From Treponema sp. (GTDB lineage Bacteria > Spirochaetota > Spirochaetia > Treponematales > Breznakiellaceae), in the NCBI GenBank assembly GCA_009785545.1, contig WQWD01000002.1, forward strand, positions 1 through 57,215: a stretch of 57,215 nt of DNA. Direction: 5' to 3'. Made by a program: the position numbers and the translations under genes. The notes under the pieces are model-generated. The model was given only the letters and a program-made list of their open reading frames with translations, did not search any database and was not told where the DNA came from. Shown here piece by piece: positions 43,081-50,209 of this stretch. Position 1 is the first letter of the stretch, and every line of letters begins with the position of its first letter.

Positions 43081-44084
43081 TACTGCCCGGCAAGCTCCGC
43101 AAGTAAGAGCGCCCATATTTCGTAGGCAGCGTCTGTTTTATATTCGTACTCATAACCAGCTTCGCCACTGCTTACTTTGTCGATGTATTCTTGTATAACT
43201 ACCTGCACCGAATTGAGGTCAACTTTTTTATGTGGCGGTATTTCCAGTGTTCGTGCCGGAGATTGCGATGCAGATTTTTTCGCCGACGTTGTTTTTGTTT
43301 CTTGTGGCGGCAATACGTGGATATTGCCATCGTCCGGCAAGGTATCGTCGTCCATAAGCGGATCGCTAAATTCCGCACTTTCGTTTTTTTCTGGCGAAGT
43401 GTTATCTATCGAAACCAGCGAGGGCTCTTTGTTAGATGAATTATACTCACGCATTAATTGCCGAGCGCAAGAGAGCGTGCCGCCACCGTCAATTAATTTT
43501 TGCACCATTCGTGCCATGTGTTCTTTTTTTACCCCTGTGATTTCAGATAACGCTTGCGTGGAAATATTAGAAATTTCGGTAATGCGTTTTTTGTCGCCCT
43601 GCGCTTCTTTTTCTGCAGCCGAGCGGATTTTATAAGCGGTAAGGTTGCGTGAAATAAAAGTCCCGTTTAACGACAGGCGAGCTGCTATTTCTTTATTGGT
43701 TATACCTGACTGCGCGAGCTTATAAATACCAGCCTCTCTGTCTCGCGGGCTTAGATCGTCTCGCTGTAAATTTTCGATTAGCTGGAGTGTCAGCCTTTCG
43801 CCGCTAACTATAACAGAGTCAAGCATAGAGACGCTTTCGCCACGCTCCCGCAGCCTTAAACACGCAAGCCGCCGCCTGTGCCCTGCGACAATCTCAAACA
43901 TTTCAAGACCCGTGTCGTTATTTTTGCCGAGCGATTTAACCAGTGCTGGCTCTAACTGCCCGACAGTTAAAATGCTGTTGGCAAGCTCGTCGATATTGTT
44001 GTAATCAGTGCGGACATTTTCGCCGACGATTATCTGATCAAGTGGTATTTGCCGGAACCGTCCGGCGTTTTCTAATTTTGGCAT
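43080..44084 (-). CDS. parB: ParB/Spo0J-type partition protein
   Basis: 334 residues. ParB N-terminal CTPase/nuclease-like domain with ENVRTDYN and AGHRRRLACL (about 70-80), an HTH (SGITNKEIAARLSLNGTF), and an unstructured linker with a C-terminal dimer part. With the ParA at 44608-45327 it forms a plasmid-type partition system. No parS iterons were identified with certainty. Confidence 0.9.
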   Translation of the reverse strand: MPKLENAGRFRQIPLDQIIVGENVRTDYNNIDELANSILTVGQLEPALVKSLGKNNDTGLEMFEIVAGHRRRLACLRLRERGESVSMLDSVIVSGERLTLQLIENLQRDDLSPRDREAGIYKLAQSGITNKEIAARLSLNGTFISRNLTAYKIRSAAEKEAQGDKKRITEISNISTQALSEITGVKKEHMARMVQKLIDGGGTLSCARQLMREYNSSNKEPSLVSIDNTSPEKNESAEFSDPLMDDDTLPDDGNIHVLPPQETKTTSAKKSASQSPARTLEIPPHKKVDLNSVQVVIQEYIDKVSSGEAGYEYEYKTDAAYEIWALLLAELAGQ

Positions 44085-44085
44085 A

Positions 44086-44376
44086 TCACATCTTCTCCTT
44101 TATTGAGTTAAATATATCTTTGTAAATTTCAAGCAGCACCCTTTTTAGTTTTGCGTAACACTCGCGGACTTGCTGTTGGCTAACGATTAGTTTTTGCTGC
44201 TCTTCGCCAGACGAAGCGCACAAGTCGCTTAATTCTAAAGTCCGCAACGCTTTTACAGCGTCGTCAAAACAACGTTGCGCAGATTCAATTTTTTTATAAT
44301 CCTCGTCCGATTTTTCGACGAGTTCGCAAAGCATTCTTTTTGTTGCTACTGTCAATTCTGTTATTTTGCTATTCAT
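44086..44376 (-). CDS. Helical protein between parA and parB
   Basis: 96 residues from ATG 44376 (AGGAG upstream). Nearly all helix with heptad features, 'LCELVEKSDEDYKKIESAQR'. It overlaps the upstream gene by 8 bases and ends 1 base before parB. It may be a coiled-coil partition adaptor; family unknown. Confidence 0.68.
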   Translation of the reverse strand: MNSKITELTVATKRMLCELVEKSDEDYKKIESAQRCFDDAVKALRTLELSDLCASSGEEQQKLIVSQQQVRECYAKLKRVLLEIYKDIFNSIKEKM

Positions 44377-44614
44377 TGACAAACTCCTTTTTTTTTGGTA
44401 TTTTTGCACCTAACTCGACAGTGCAGAGCGTTTCCGGCGTAAAGGCAACAACGCCTTTGGTTTTTAATTCGTTCGCCATCGTATACGCTAGATCGAGATC
44501 GCCAGTAAACATTACGGGAAATTTATTTTTTATCGCACACAAAATTTCCTTTTTTTGTGCGCCGGACAGTTTTTTAAGCAGTGTCCTAGATATAAAGTTT
44601 TCTATTTTCAACAT
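44369..44614 (-). CDS. 81-residue protein in the par operon
   Basis: MLKIENFISRTLLKKLSGAQ, GGAGGT upstream. Alternating beta/alpha pattern with 'PVMFTGDLDLAYTMANELK'. It overlaps parA and the next gene, so is part of a four-gene partition operon. Function unknown. Confidence 0.7.
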   Translation of the reverse strand: MLKIENFISRTLLKKLSGAQKKEILCAIKNKFPVMFTGDLDLAYTMANELKTKGVVAFTPETLCTVELGAKIPKKKEFVNE

Positions 44615-45327
44615 TTAATACCTCCGCCAATAACGTATTTAACATAGTCCTCTAGGCGCTTGCGAACCGAAGCTGCCAATGGGTAATGCACGTCATTAGT
44701 TAGTTTTTTTAGCGACGCAATATATGGCACAGGGTCTGGGATTAAAAACTCGCCGAATTCGCTGCGGTACATTTCAACGATGCCCGGCAAGTTAGTTTTT
44801 GAGCTAAAGGCATTCATGCAGACAAATGTTTCTGCGTCTAATCCGTATTGTTGCAATTCCGAAAAGTACAACTTGGTTGCCTCAAAGTCTATGCGAGAGC
44901 AGGTGCCTGGAATTACAAGCGCATTTGCCGCAAACACCGCGTTGCGCGTGTGCGAGCCAACATAACCTGGCGGGTCAATTATTATATAATCGTACCGCTC
45001 CATTAACCCCGATCGCTTTAAATTTATTTTTAATTGTACATCGGAAATATTATTTAACAAAACATTTTTAATATTCCCGGGTATTAGGTCGATGTTTTCA
45101 GAGCATTTATAAACGCCTTGAAAATTTTCGACCGCCGCCGATAGAAATTCCATCGACGTGTAATCCTTTAATAATTGACCATAACACTGCGATAGGGCGC
45201 AGTTGGAATCTAAGTCAATGCCAAGGACTTTTTTTCCGTTTCTTGCCAGTGTTTCCATAGCCAGCACGTTAAGCGTTGTTTTTCCCGTCCCGCCTTTCCA
45301 AGAGGACGTTGTAATAATCATACACAT
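44608..45327 (-). CDS. parA: ParA-type partition ATPase
   Basis: 239 residues from ATG 45327 (AAGGAG 6 bases upstream). Deviant Walker A KGGTGKTT (11-18), DLDSNCALSQ (Walker A'), and 'IIIDPPG' (Walker B). It would move ParB-bound DNA to keep low-copy episomes stable. A hairpin CCGCGC/GCGCGG (45362-45384) lies just upstream of its start. Confidence 0.92.
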   Translation of the reverse strand: MCMIITTSSWKGGTGKTTLNVLAMETLARNGKKVLGIDLDSNCALSQCYGQLLKDYTSMEFLSAAVENFQGVYKCSENIDLIPGNIKNVLLNNISDVQLKINLKRSGLMERYDYIIIDPPGYVGSHTRNAVFAANALVIPGTCSRIDFEATKLYFSELQQYGLDAETFVCMNAFSSKTNLPGIVEMYRSEFGEFLIPDPVPYIASLKKLTNDVHYPLAASVRKRLEDYVKYVIGGGIKC

Positions 45328-45393
45328 AATGTCTCCTTGTGAAGTTTTTATTTTTTGTTTGCCGCGCCGCTTCACTCTGCGCGGTCTTAGAAA

Positions 45394-45741
45394 TTAATTT
45401 AAACCCTCCTTTGCAAATAGTTTCCCGAATCGTTGTTTTGCAACCTCATGCTTGCCTTGAACGCTTTGCAAAATACACGCCGTCACATAAGTTTTTTCTT
45501 GACAATATTTCGCTTGAGCATCTATCAAGCGAAATGTATGCCGCCAGTATTCTAATAATTGCCTTGGGGCTTTTATCGCTTCGAATTGCCCGGGTAAAAT
45601 TTCATACTCTCCAAACTTTCCATAAATATATAAACCGCCGCCTTCTGTAACCTCAGCGTCGTATTCGCCGGGCTTTAAATAATTATTTTTTTTAGAGTCA
45701 CGACGGATCGGTATTAGCGTCCGTATGCGTATCTTTAACAT
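45394..45741 (-). CDS. Hypothetical protein upstream of parA
   Basis: 115 residues from ATG 45741 (GGAGGAGC upstream). A beta-rich N-terminal half (KPGEYDAEVTEGGGLYIYGKFGEYE) is followed by a helix. It overlaps the coiled-coil gene by 44 bases. No family recognised. Confidence 0.65.
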   Translation of the reverse strand: MLKIRIRTLIPIRRDSKKNNYLKPGEYDAEVTEGGGLYIYGKFGEYEILPGQFEAIKAPRQLLEYWRHTFRLIDAQAKYCQEKTYVTACILQSVQGKHEVAKQRFGKLFAKEGLN

Positions 45742-45928
45742 CCGCAAGCTCCTCCTTCATTTTGCTTAAATGCGCCTTGGCATTTTTTAGCGTTTTGGTC
45801 ATTTTGTCGATGCAGTCAATAATTTCTAAATAACACGGCGGTTTGGCGGTCAACTCATTTTGTAGATTATTAAAATCGCCCATAAGCTCTAATAAGACCT
45901 CTATGAGTTCGTGCCTTTCGTCAATCAT
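45698..45928 (-). CDS. 76-residue coiled-coil protein
   Basis: MIDERHELIEVLLELMGDF then 'KNAKAHLSKMKEELADVKD': two helices with heptads, no known domain. Its ATG overlaps the previous stop (TAATG), and its last 44 bases overlap the next gene. Unknown role. Confidence 0.65.
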   Translation of the reverse strand: MIDERHELIEVLLELMGDFNNLQNELTAKPPCYLEIIDCIDKMTKTLKNAKAHLSKMKEELADVKDTHTDANTDPS

Positions 45929-46290
45929 TAATCCGCACCCCTTTCCGCGTAATTATCGGGCAGCTTAACGTCGTATTTATCCGCGTAATCTCTTAGCTCC
46001 CTGTCTGTTATCGCAAGCCAAGGAATAACATCGTCTCTGTGCCAACAGCGACGGCCGCCGACCATCTGGTAATTACGTCCGCAGCATGGGCGTAAAAAAG
46101 AGCGCTGGCGGTACGTTGTTAATAATGGGCCGCCCTTAATAGCAGCCGCCTGTTCCAACGTCACCCACTCCGGCAACCCCTCAAACCGCGATTTCTCTTC
46201 AGCACCTTGCCGCTGCTTTAGGATTTCCAATGTCATATGCTCAACCGCAATTTTTATCCCTTGTAATTCCAGGGATTCGCTGCTATTCAT
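45928..46290 (-). CDS. HTH protein, excisionase/MerR-like
   Basis: 120 residues. 'LPEWVTLEQAAAIKGGPLLT' then 'GGRRCWHRDDVIPWL' is the winged-HTH pattern of excisionase-like DNA-binding proteins (about 39-92). GGAGGTAG upstream. It could direct excision with the integrase or regulate the early operon. Confidence 0.7.
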   Translation of the reverse strand: MNSSESLELQGIKIAVEHMTLEILKQRQGAEEKSRFEGLPEWVTLEQAAAIKGGPLLTTYRQRSFLRPCCGRNYQMVGGRRCWHRDDVIPWLAITDRELRDYADKYDVKLPDNYAERGAD

Positions 46291-46528
46291 TACCTACCTC
46301 CAAACCGCTGCTTGCCAGCGTTTGCTTTACCCATTCGCACTCAACCAGTGCCGTACCGCGAATAAACACAGGCGCTCCTTTACTATCTTTTAGGCGTTTT
46401 AACATCCACACGCTCGATACCCCTGTTTGGAAACTTGCGTCACAAATACTCCGATATCGAATGCCTCCCAAATAAACAGGGCAGGGACTGCCGGCCGTGT
46501 GGCGAGGCGCAATGGTGCAGGTATTCAA
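46283..46528 (-). CDS. Small early protein, start uncertain
   Basis: 81 residues from TTG 46528 (GGAG about 10 bases upstream). The C-terminal 60 residues (SICDASFQTGVSSVWMLKRL...) look real and helical, with 'GAPVFIRGTALVECEWVKQ' like a DNA-binding adaptor. The N terminus overlaps the terminase-like gene's stop, so the true start may have been altered when that gene arrived. Confidence 0.5.
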   Translation of the reverse strand: MNTCTIAPRHTAGSPCPVYLGGIRYRSICDASFQTGVSSVWMLKRLKDSKGAPVFIRGTALVECEWVKQTLASSGLEVGNE

Positions 46529-47343
46529 GATGTTTTCTCCGCATAAAACTCGCCGCTCTTGGCAGATTCCCAAAACGCCGTCCAGTCCAGTGTTGGCAAG
46601 CCGAGGTGCTCCTTGCACCAGTATTCGGCGGCAAGCTCCAGCGCGGCGAGGTTATACGCATAGCAATACAGCACGTTGTTATCTTTTTTTTTGCAGCACT
46701 CCGCCGCGAGTTGCTTAAAATAATCGTCATGACAGTCCTCTCTAAAATTAGGATACCAAGGCGGCTGTAGTTGCCCGGTAACCCAAAACGATGAGGTAAT
46801 GGCACTGCTAATTCTGTCCTTGAGTTTGCCTGTGCTTACGTGCAGGGCGTTAGCGAAGCCGAGTTTTTCCTGCGCCGACGGGCTAAAGAACCGATATGTT
46901 TCACCGCTGGCAAGACAGTCCGTGCCCCTAACGGCAAAAGCGCTCCGGCGGCGGGTTTTGACATACTCGTAAACGTAGTCCGCGTTATAGCCAGAGTTGA
47001 TCATCGTGATTTGTATCCGGTACACCTTGCCATCCGTGCCGACGTACCGCTTGTTATTGAGGATCGTATCGAGCTGATCCCACACGCCGTTAAAGTCGGC
47101 GGTGTTGCCTTCAATTTCGATAAACTCAAGCGTCCACGTTATGCCGCCCGCGCTGTAACCTTTAACATCTACGCACAGGCGGTTTTTTTTCACACCAACG
47201 GATGCCACGAGTATGAGGATCGGCGAGCCGGAATCCTGCACGGCGAGATCATTCGGTACGCCGCGGGCAATAAGCCCGGACTTTTCGTTACCGACAATAA
47301 AGCCTGTGCGTTTGAACTGGAGCGCCCGCTCGTACGAGTACAT
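46525..47343 (-). CDS. Terminase large-subunit nuclease-domain paralogue, active-site residues lost
   Basis: 272 residues, closely similar to residues about 393-678 of the GpA-type protein at 6253-8289, beginning exactly at the ATPase-nuclease junction (YERA.QF). The three predicted catalytic Asp are replaced: SVDV to SVGV (G50), MIDSG to MINSG (N116), HALD to NVLY (Y226). About 19 residues before the last site are deleted. The frame is otherwise open over 272 codons, and GGGGGA sits 8 bases before ATG 47343. It may be a relic, or a non-cutting protein that interferes with packaging; sequence alone cannot decide. Confidence 0.88.
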   Translation of the reverse strand: MYSYERALQFKRTGFIVGNEKSGLIARGVPNDLAVQDSGSPILILVASVGVKKNRLCVDVKGYSAGGITWTLEFIEIEGNTADFNGVWDQLDTILNNKRYVGTDGKVYRIQITMINSGYNADYVYEYVKTRRRSAFAVRGTDCLASGETYRFFSPSAQEKLGFANALHVSTGKLKDRISSAITSSFWVTGQLQPPWYPNFREDCHDDYFKQLAAECCKKKDNNVLYCYAYNLAALELAAEYWCKEHLGLPTLDWTAFWESAKSGEFYAEKTS

Positions 47344-47347
47344 AGTC

Positions 47348-47440
47348 TTATTCCCCCATAATCTCTTTAACTTTTAAAAGAAAGCGCTGGAGTTCCTGCG
47401 TTGTGTGCTCGTGCGCTTCGCTAATTTGTTTTTCAGCCAT
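47348..47440 (-). CDS. 30-residue leader protein before the terminase-like gene
   Basis: MAEKQISEAHEHTTQELQRF ends in KVKEIMGE. GGAGGC 6 bases before ATG 47440. Its last codons contain the ribosome site of the next gene (GGGGGA), and 4 bases separate the two, so it likely couples translation. Helical, unknown function. Confidence 0.6.
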   Translation of the reverse strand: MAEKQISEAHEHTTQELQRFLLKVKEIMGE

Positions 47441-47465
47441 TTTTTGCCTCCATTTATCCCCCTCC

Positions 47466-47666
47466 TCAAGCCGCAGGCTTTCCGCCAGAGCTTTTTTCAT
47501 GCTGTTGCGCATATACTTCCGGCATATTGTTTTTGATCGCCTCCTCGATAAGAAACTCGATTTCGCCGCTTATTGACCGTTTGTGTTTCTGCGCTAAATC
47601 ACGAACAGCTGCATCCATCCAAATAGGTAAACTGATTGAACTTGGTTTTTTCTGTGTTTTCATCAT
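47466..47666 (-). CDS. RHH-type transcription regulator
   Basis: 66 residues. 'SISLPIWMDAAVRDLAQKHK' followed by 'SISGEIEFLIEEAIKNN' is an Arc/CopG ribbon-helix-helix. It is the first gene of the - strand early block and faces the + strand gene at 47754, so it could be the early-switch repressor. Start ATG 47663 is also possible; ribosome site weak. Confidence 0.7.
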   Translation of the reverse strand: MMKTQKKPSSISLPIWMDAAVRDLAQKHKRSISGEIEFLIEEAIKNNMPEVYAQQHEKSSGGKPAA

Positions 47667-47753
47667 TGATATCGTGTCTCAAAACACGCCACATTGTCAA
47701 TGGGTTTTACCGAAATTTATTGAAAAAAAATTAAAAATGTCCGACAATGGGGT
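47667..47753. promoter_or_regulatory. Divergent control region, lysogeny-switch candidate
   Basis: This 87-base gap separates two divergent regulators. TTGTCA (47694-47699, +) and TTGACA (47700-47695, -) overlap as possible -35 boxes; -10 boxes are poor. CGTGT-CTCAAA-ACACG (47673-47688) is an inverted repeat, and the words TCAATGGGT and ACAATGGGG repeat directly. No cI-like repressor is recognised, so the two flanking genes are the candidates. Confidence 0.5.
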
Positions 47754-48122
47754 ATGGCAAAAGAAAAGAATATTAGGTATCCAGAATGGATACAGAAGGC
47801 AGTAGCAAGGTTTGCAGATATAAATAAAATTCCAAGCGTTTCAAAGGCTTTTATCTTTTTATTGGAATGCGAGCTAAACCGTCGTGGATACTTTAGGGAG
47901 ACATATGAGCCAAATATTATAGACCATGCAATGCATAACGACATGAGAAACTACCACGAATCCCCTTCCGAGCGAGAAAAAAAGCTAGCTTTTGAATTAG
48001 GAAAAAAAGAACGAGAGAACGAAAGGCTAATGAACAAAATTAAAGAAGCGGGGATTCCCGAAGAGCCTCATTCAGTAATAGCTGGAATGGGTCGTTATGA
48101 AAACACCAAAAAAACCGGATGA
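47754..48122 (+). CDS. Putative DNA-binding regulator with coiled coil
   Basis: 122 residues. 'RYPEWIQKAVARFADINKIPSV' and 'SKAFIFLLECELNRRGYF' look like a two-helix RHH-type unit (1-50); residues 75-100 are charged coiled coil. Divergent from the RHH gene at 47466. No Shine-Dalgarno at a useful distance, so it may be leaderless. A 22-codon frame starts in its stop (ATGA, 48119). Confidence 0.6.
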   Translation: MAKEKNIRYPEWIQKAVARFADINKIPSVSKAFIFLLECELNRRGYFRETYEPNIIDHAMHNDMRNYHESPSEREKKLAFELGKKERENERLMNKIKEAGIPEEPHSVIAGMGRYENTKKTG

Positions 48123-48341
48123 TAGAGCGCATAGAAAACAACGTAATTTACCCATATCCGTGGGTTTGGGCAGAAGCAGCCAAATAACTCTTAATGCGCC
48201 TTAAAGAGGGAACAGTTTTATTTGTTAACCCCTGCTATTAATATCGGCTTAAATATATCATATTTTGGCTACTTGCATTACAGGTTTTTAAAGCAGAACA
48301 GGAAGAGGCGTTTAAGCTAGGGGTAGAGGGAAAGGCGATAA

Positions 48342-48929
48342 ATGACAATTAAAGAAATCGCGGAATTGTGTGGGGTTACTGAGCAAACAATCAGAAACTG
48401 GACGCATAAAGTAGCCGGAGACCCTACAAAAAATTTGCAGGGTTTAACCATTAAACTTCAAGAAGCAGAAAAATCAGGCACGACACCTGCCGATTTTACC
48501 CTTGAAGAAACTCTTGTTATAATCGGCGATGGCGGTAACAATAAAACACTTGCGGCATTATTGGCGGACAACGCAGCTCTCAAAAACGCCATCACCATAA
48601 GGACGGAAGCCACAACCCGCCTTGAGCGGCTAGAGAAAGCAGTATTCGCCGAGCACCTTGCCAGCATTAACTACGACCCGGAAGCCGTCCAACAAAGTAA
48701 AATCAAGCGGTTCTTAGTAGAAAATCTGAACATCACTGGCAGAAGGCAGGATTTTACTCATGCAGACGATTTATGGCGACGCTTTAGGCAGTTAGAGAGA
48801 GATAATTCAATTTGCATAGATGCCTTATTGTTTGCAGTTGAAAAAACCAGTCTTAGCGGAATAAGCGTCGTCAGAAAAAGAGCATACAAAGGACTTCGTG
48901 GCTGTAGGTTGCGTTTAGACGATTATTAA
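48342..48929 (+). CDS. HTH phage regulator
   Basis: 195 residues. 'MTIKEIAELCGVTEQTIRNW' is a MerR-type HTH at the N terminus. The middle 'EETLVIIGDGGNNKTLAALL' and a C-terminal charged region recall antirepressor-like proteins of Treponema prophages (from memory). GGGAAAGGCG upstream. The 219 bases before it (48123-48341) hold no supported gene. Confidence 0.7.
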   Translation: MTIKEIAELCGVTEQTIRNWTHKVAGDPTKNLQGLTIKLQEAEKSGTTPADFTLEETLVIIGDGGNNKTLAALLADNAALKNAITIRTEATTRLERLEKAVFAEHLASINYDPEAVQQSKIKRFLVENLNITGRRQDFTHADDLWRRFRQLERDNSICIDALLFAVEKTSLSGISVVRKRAYKGLRGCRLRLDDY

Positions 48930-48948
48930 CATTCTGTATAAACCTATA

Positions 48949-48977
48949 TTGACATATATATACAAAGCCCATAAAAT
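48949..48977 (+). promoter_or_regulatory. Consensus promoter of the SWIM-domain gene
   Basis: TTGACA 48949-48954, 17-base spacer, TAAAAT 48972-48977. Start point about 48984, 7 bases before ATG 48991, so the mRNA would have almost no leader and no ribosome site. Confidence 0.75.
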
Positions 48978-48990
48978 CATAATTACATAT

Positions 48991-49467
48991 ATGGAAAAAT
49001 ATGTAATATACAAACAAGGATCAGCGACAGAGCCGTACGAACTTGAGCTTACGCTTGATTCAATAACTATTTCATGCACCTGCCAAGCCGCAAACATGGG
49101 ATTACCATGCAAGCATCGGATCAATGTCCTAAACGGACACACTTATGATGTAATAAACAAAGACGACGAAAATGTTTTAATGGCAATAAGTGTGGCATCG
49201 GATACAATCAGACAATCGGTTATCCCGAAATATTTAAAAGAACACGAAGCTGCAAAAAAAAACTTGAAAGCTAAAAACGAAGCAGCGGAAAAAATATTTA
49301 AAAAACAAAGAGACGCAATAATAGCGCTCGCGCTTAAAAAAGGAACTAAATCCGCAACAGAAAAAGCCTCCGCAGATTTAAACAACGCTTTACAAGATTG
49401 TGTGAATGCAGCTGCGGAAGTAGAAGGATTACTCAAAGCTCTCCAGACTGTTTTTATTCGCCCCTAA
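48991..49467 (+). CDS. SWIM zinc-finger protein, last prophage gene
   Basis: 158 residues from ATG 48991. 'CTCQAANMGLPCKH' gives CxC...CxH, a SWIM motif (about residues 31-44) that binds nucleic acid or protein. The rest is helical and Lys/Ala rich. It has its own strong promoter and is separate from the early operon, so it is a candidate lysogenic-conversion or defence gene. Confidence 0.7.
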   Translation: MEKYVIYKQGSATEPYELELTLDSITISCTCQAANMGLPCKHRINVLNGHTYDVINKDDENVLMAISVASDTIRQSVIPKYLKEHEAAKKNLKAKNEAAEKIFKKQRDAIIALALKKGTKSATEKASADLNNALQDCVNAAAEVEGLLKALQTVFIRP

Positions 49468-49842
49468 TGCCTGATAATCACGACGACAAGATTTTAGGAA
49501 AAGCCTTCGCAGATTATTTTGCTGTTAATTCTTTATGTAGTATAGAGTTAGTAGCGAAATCAAAAAAAGCTTGCAGGACTTGACCTTTGACTCTTGTCGT
49601 CGAGGCAAAAAAAAACAACAGTAAAATTATCGAGCTGCCGCCGTGCGCCTTTTTACAGAACGCTAAATAACGTCAAAATAAAGGTCAAGTCAAGAGGTCA
49701 AGTCCGGCGGAAAATTAATCGAAAAAACAAAGGTTAATTAAAAAGTCAATTATTATATATAGCCATATATTGACATATATCACAAAAAAAACGTATAATC
49801 TCATTATATATATTTGTATATAAATATATAGACAGTGTGGAG
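49468..49842. promoter_or_regulatory. attR-proximal region: three arm-site candidates and an outward promoter
   Basis: AGGTCAAGTC words lie at 49576-49586 (- strand), 49682-49691 and 49695-49705. The outward promoter is given separately. No gene is supported in these 375 bases; one frame at 49398-49583 is out of frame with the SWIM gene and has no ribosome site. Confidence 0.55.
49770..49799 (+). promoter_or_regulatory. Outward-facing promoter at the prophage right end
   Basis: TTGACA 49770-49775, 18-base spacer, TATAAT 49794-49799: both boxes perfect. It points through attR toward tRNA-Arg at 49968. No phage gene lies between, so its product must be host sequence (tRNA fragment and tRNA-Arg). 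Confidence 0.75.
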
Positions 49843-49889
49843 AAGATTGTGGTTCTTGTCGTCGCGGGTTCGAGACCCGTCATCCACCC
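49843..49889 (+). other. attR core (47-bp repeat, tRNA-His 3' fragment)
   Basis: Identical to 3185-3231. It is the original 3' half of the host tRNA-His gene, displaced from its 5' half by the prophage; it cannot fold into a tRNA alone. Confidence 0.93.
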
Positions 49890-49967
49890 TGCAGTAAGGT
49901 TGGAAGAATACGACTCACATTTGTTTTTACAAAAATGAGGTGAGTGGTCTATCCACCCAAAAACGAT

Positions 49968-50041
49968 GCGCCTGTAGCTCATCCGGATAGAGTAACGGAC
50001 TTCGAATCCGTAGGTGGTGGGTTCGAGTCCCGCCGGGCGCA
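49968..50041 (+). tRNA. tRNA-Arg (TCG)
   Basis: Acceptor GCGCCTG/CGGGCGC, D arm GCTC/GAGT, anticodon stem ACGGA/TCCGT with loop CTTCGAA (anticodon TCG), T arm GTGGG/CCCGC with TTCGAGT, discriminator A. It lies 78 bases past attR. Before integration it would have followed tRNA-His directly and shared its promoter. Confidence 0.93.
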
Positions 50042-50077
50042 AGAACAAAATCAAACGGGAAGTTGCCGAAAGGAAGG

Positions 50078-50093
50078 CGAGTCCCGCCGGGCG
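50078..50093 (+). repeat. 16-bp copy of the tRNA-Arg 3' end
   Basis: CGAGTCCCGCCGGGCG repeats 50024-50039 exactly. Such a displaced tRNA 3' end is the scar expected from an earlier integration at tRNA-Arg that was later lost by deletion; 16 bases also allow chance gene duplication. Confidence 0.7.
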
Positions 50094-50170
50094 TAAAAGC
50101 AGATCAACATACAAAAAACATAAAATCTTAATAATTTTGCATTAATTCCGATACATTTTGCCTCCAAATA

Positions 50171-50179
50171 TGTTATAAT
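50171..50179 (+). promoter_or_regulatory. Extended -10 promoter candidate for tamB-bamA
   Basis: TG at 50171-50172 and TATAAT at 50174-50179 form an extended -10 box; no good -35. The start would fall about 50186, some 24 bases before the tamB start. Confidence 0.55.
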
Positions 50180-50209
50180 CTATAGAACAAAACCAAAAAG
50201 GATAAAAAT

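Larger units (their letters stand above)
3185..49889. mobile_element. Integrated prophage, lambda-type head and Mu-type contractile tail
   Basis: It is bounded by a 47-bp perfect direct repeat of the tRNA-His 3' end (3185-3231 and 49843-49889). It contains an integrase next to attL and complete packaging, head, lysis, contractile tail, replication, partition and regulatory modules. No essential structural gene is obviously broken, so it may be able to form virions. Mu-like tail genes are present without any MuA/MuB transposase: integration is by tyrosine recombinase. Confidence 0.93.
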
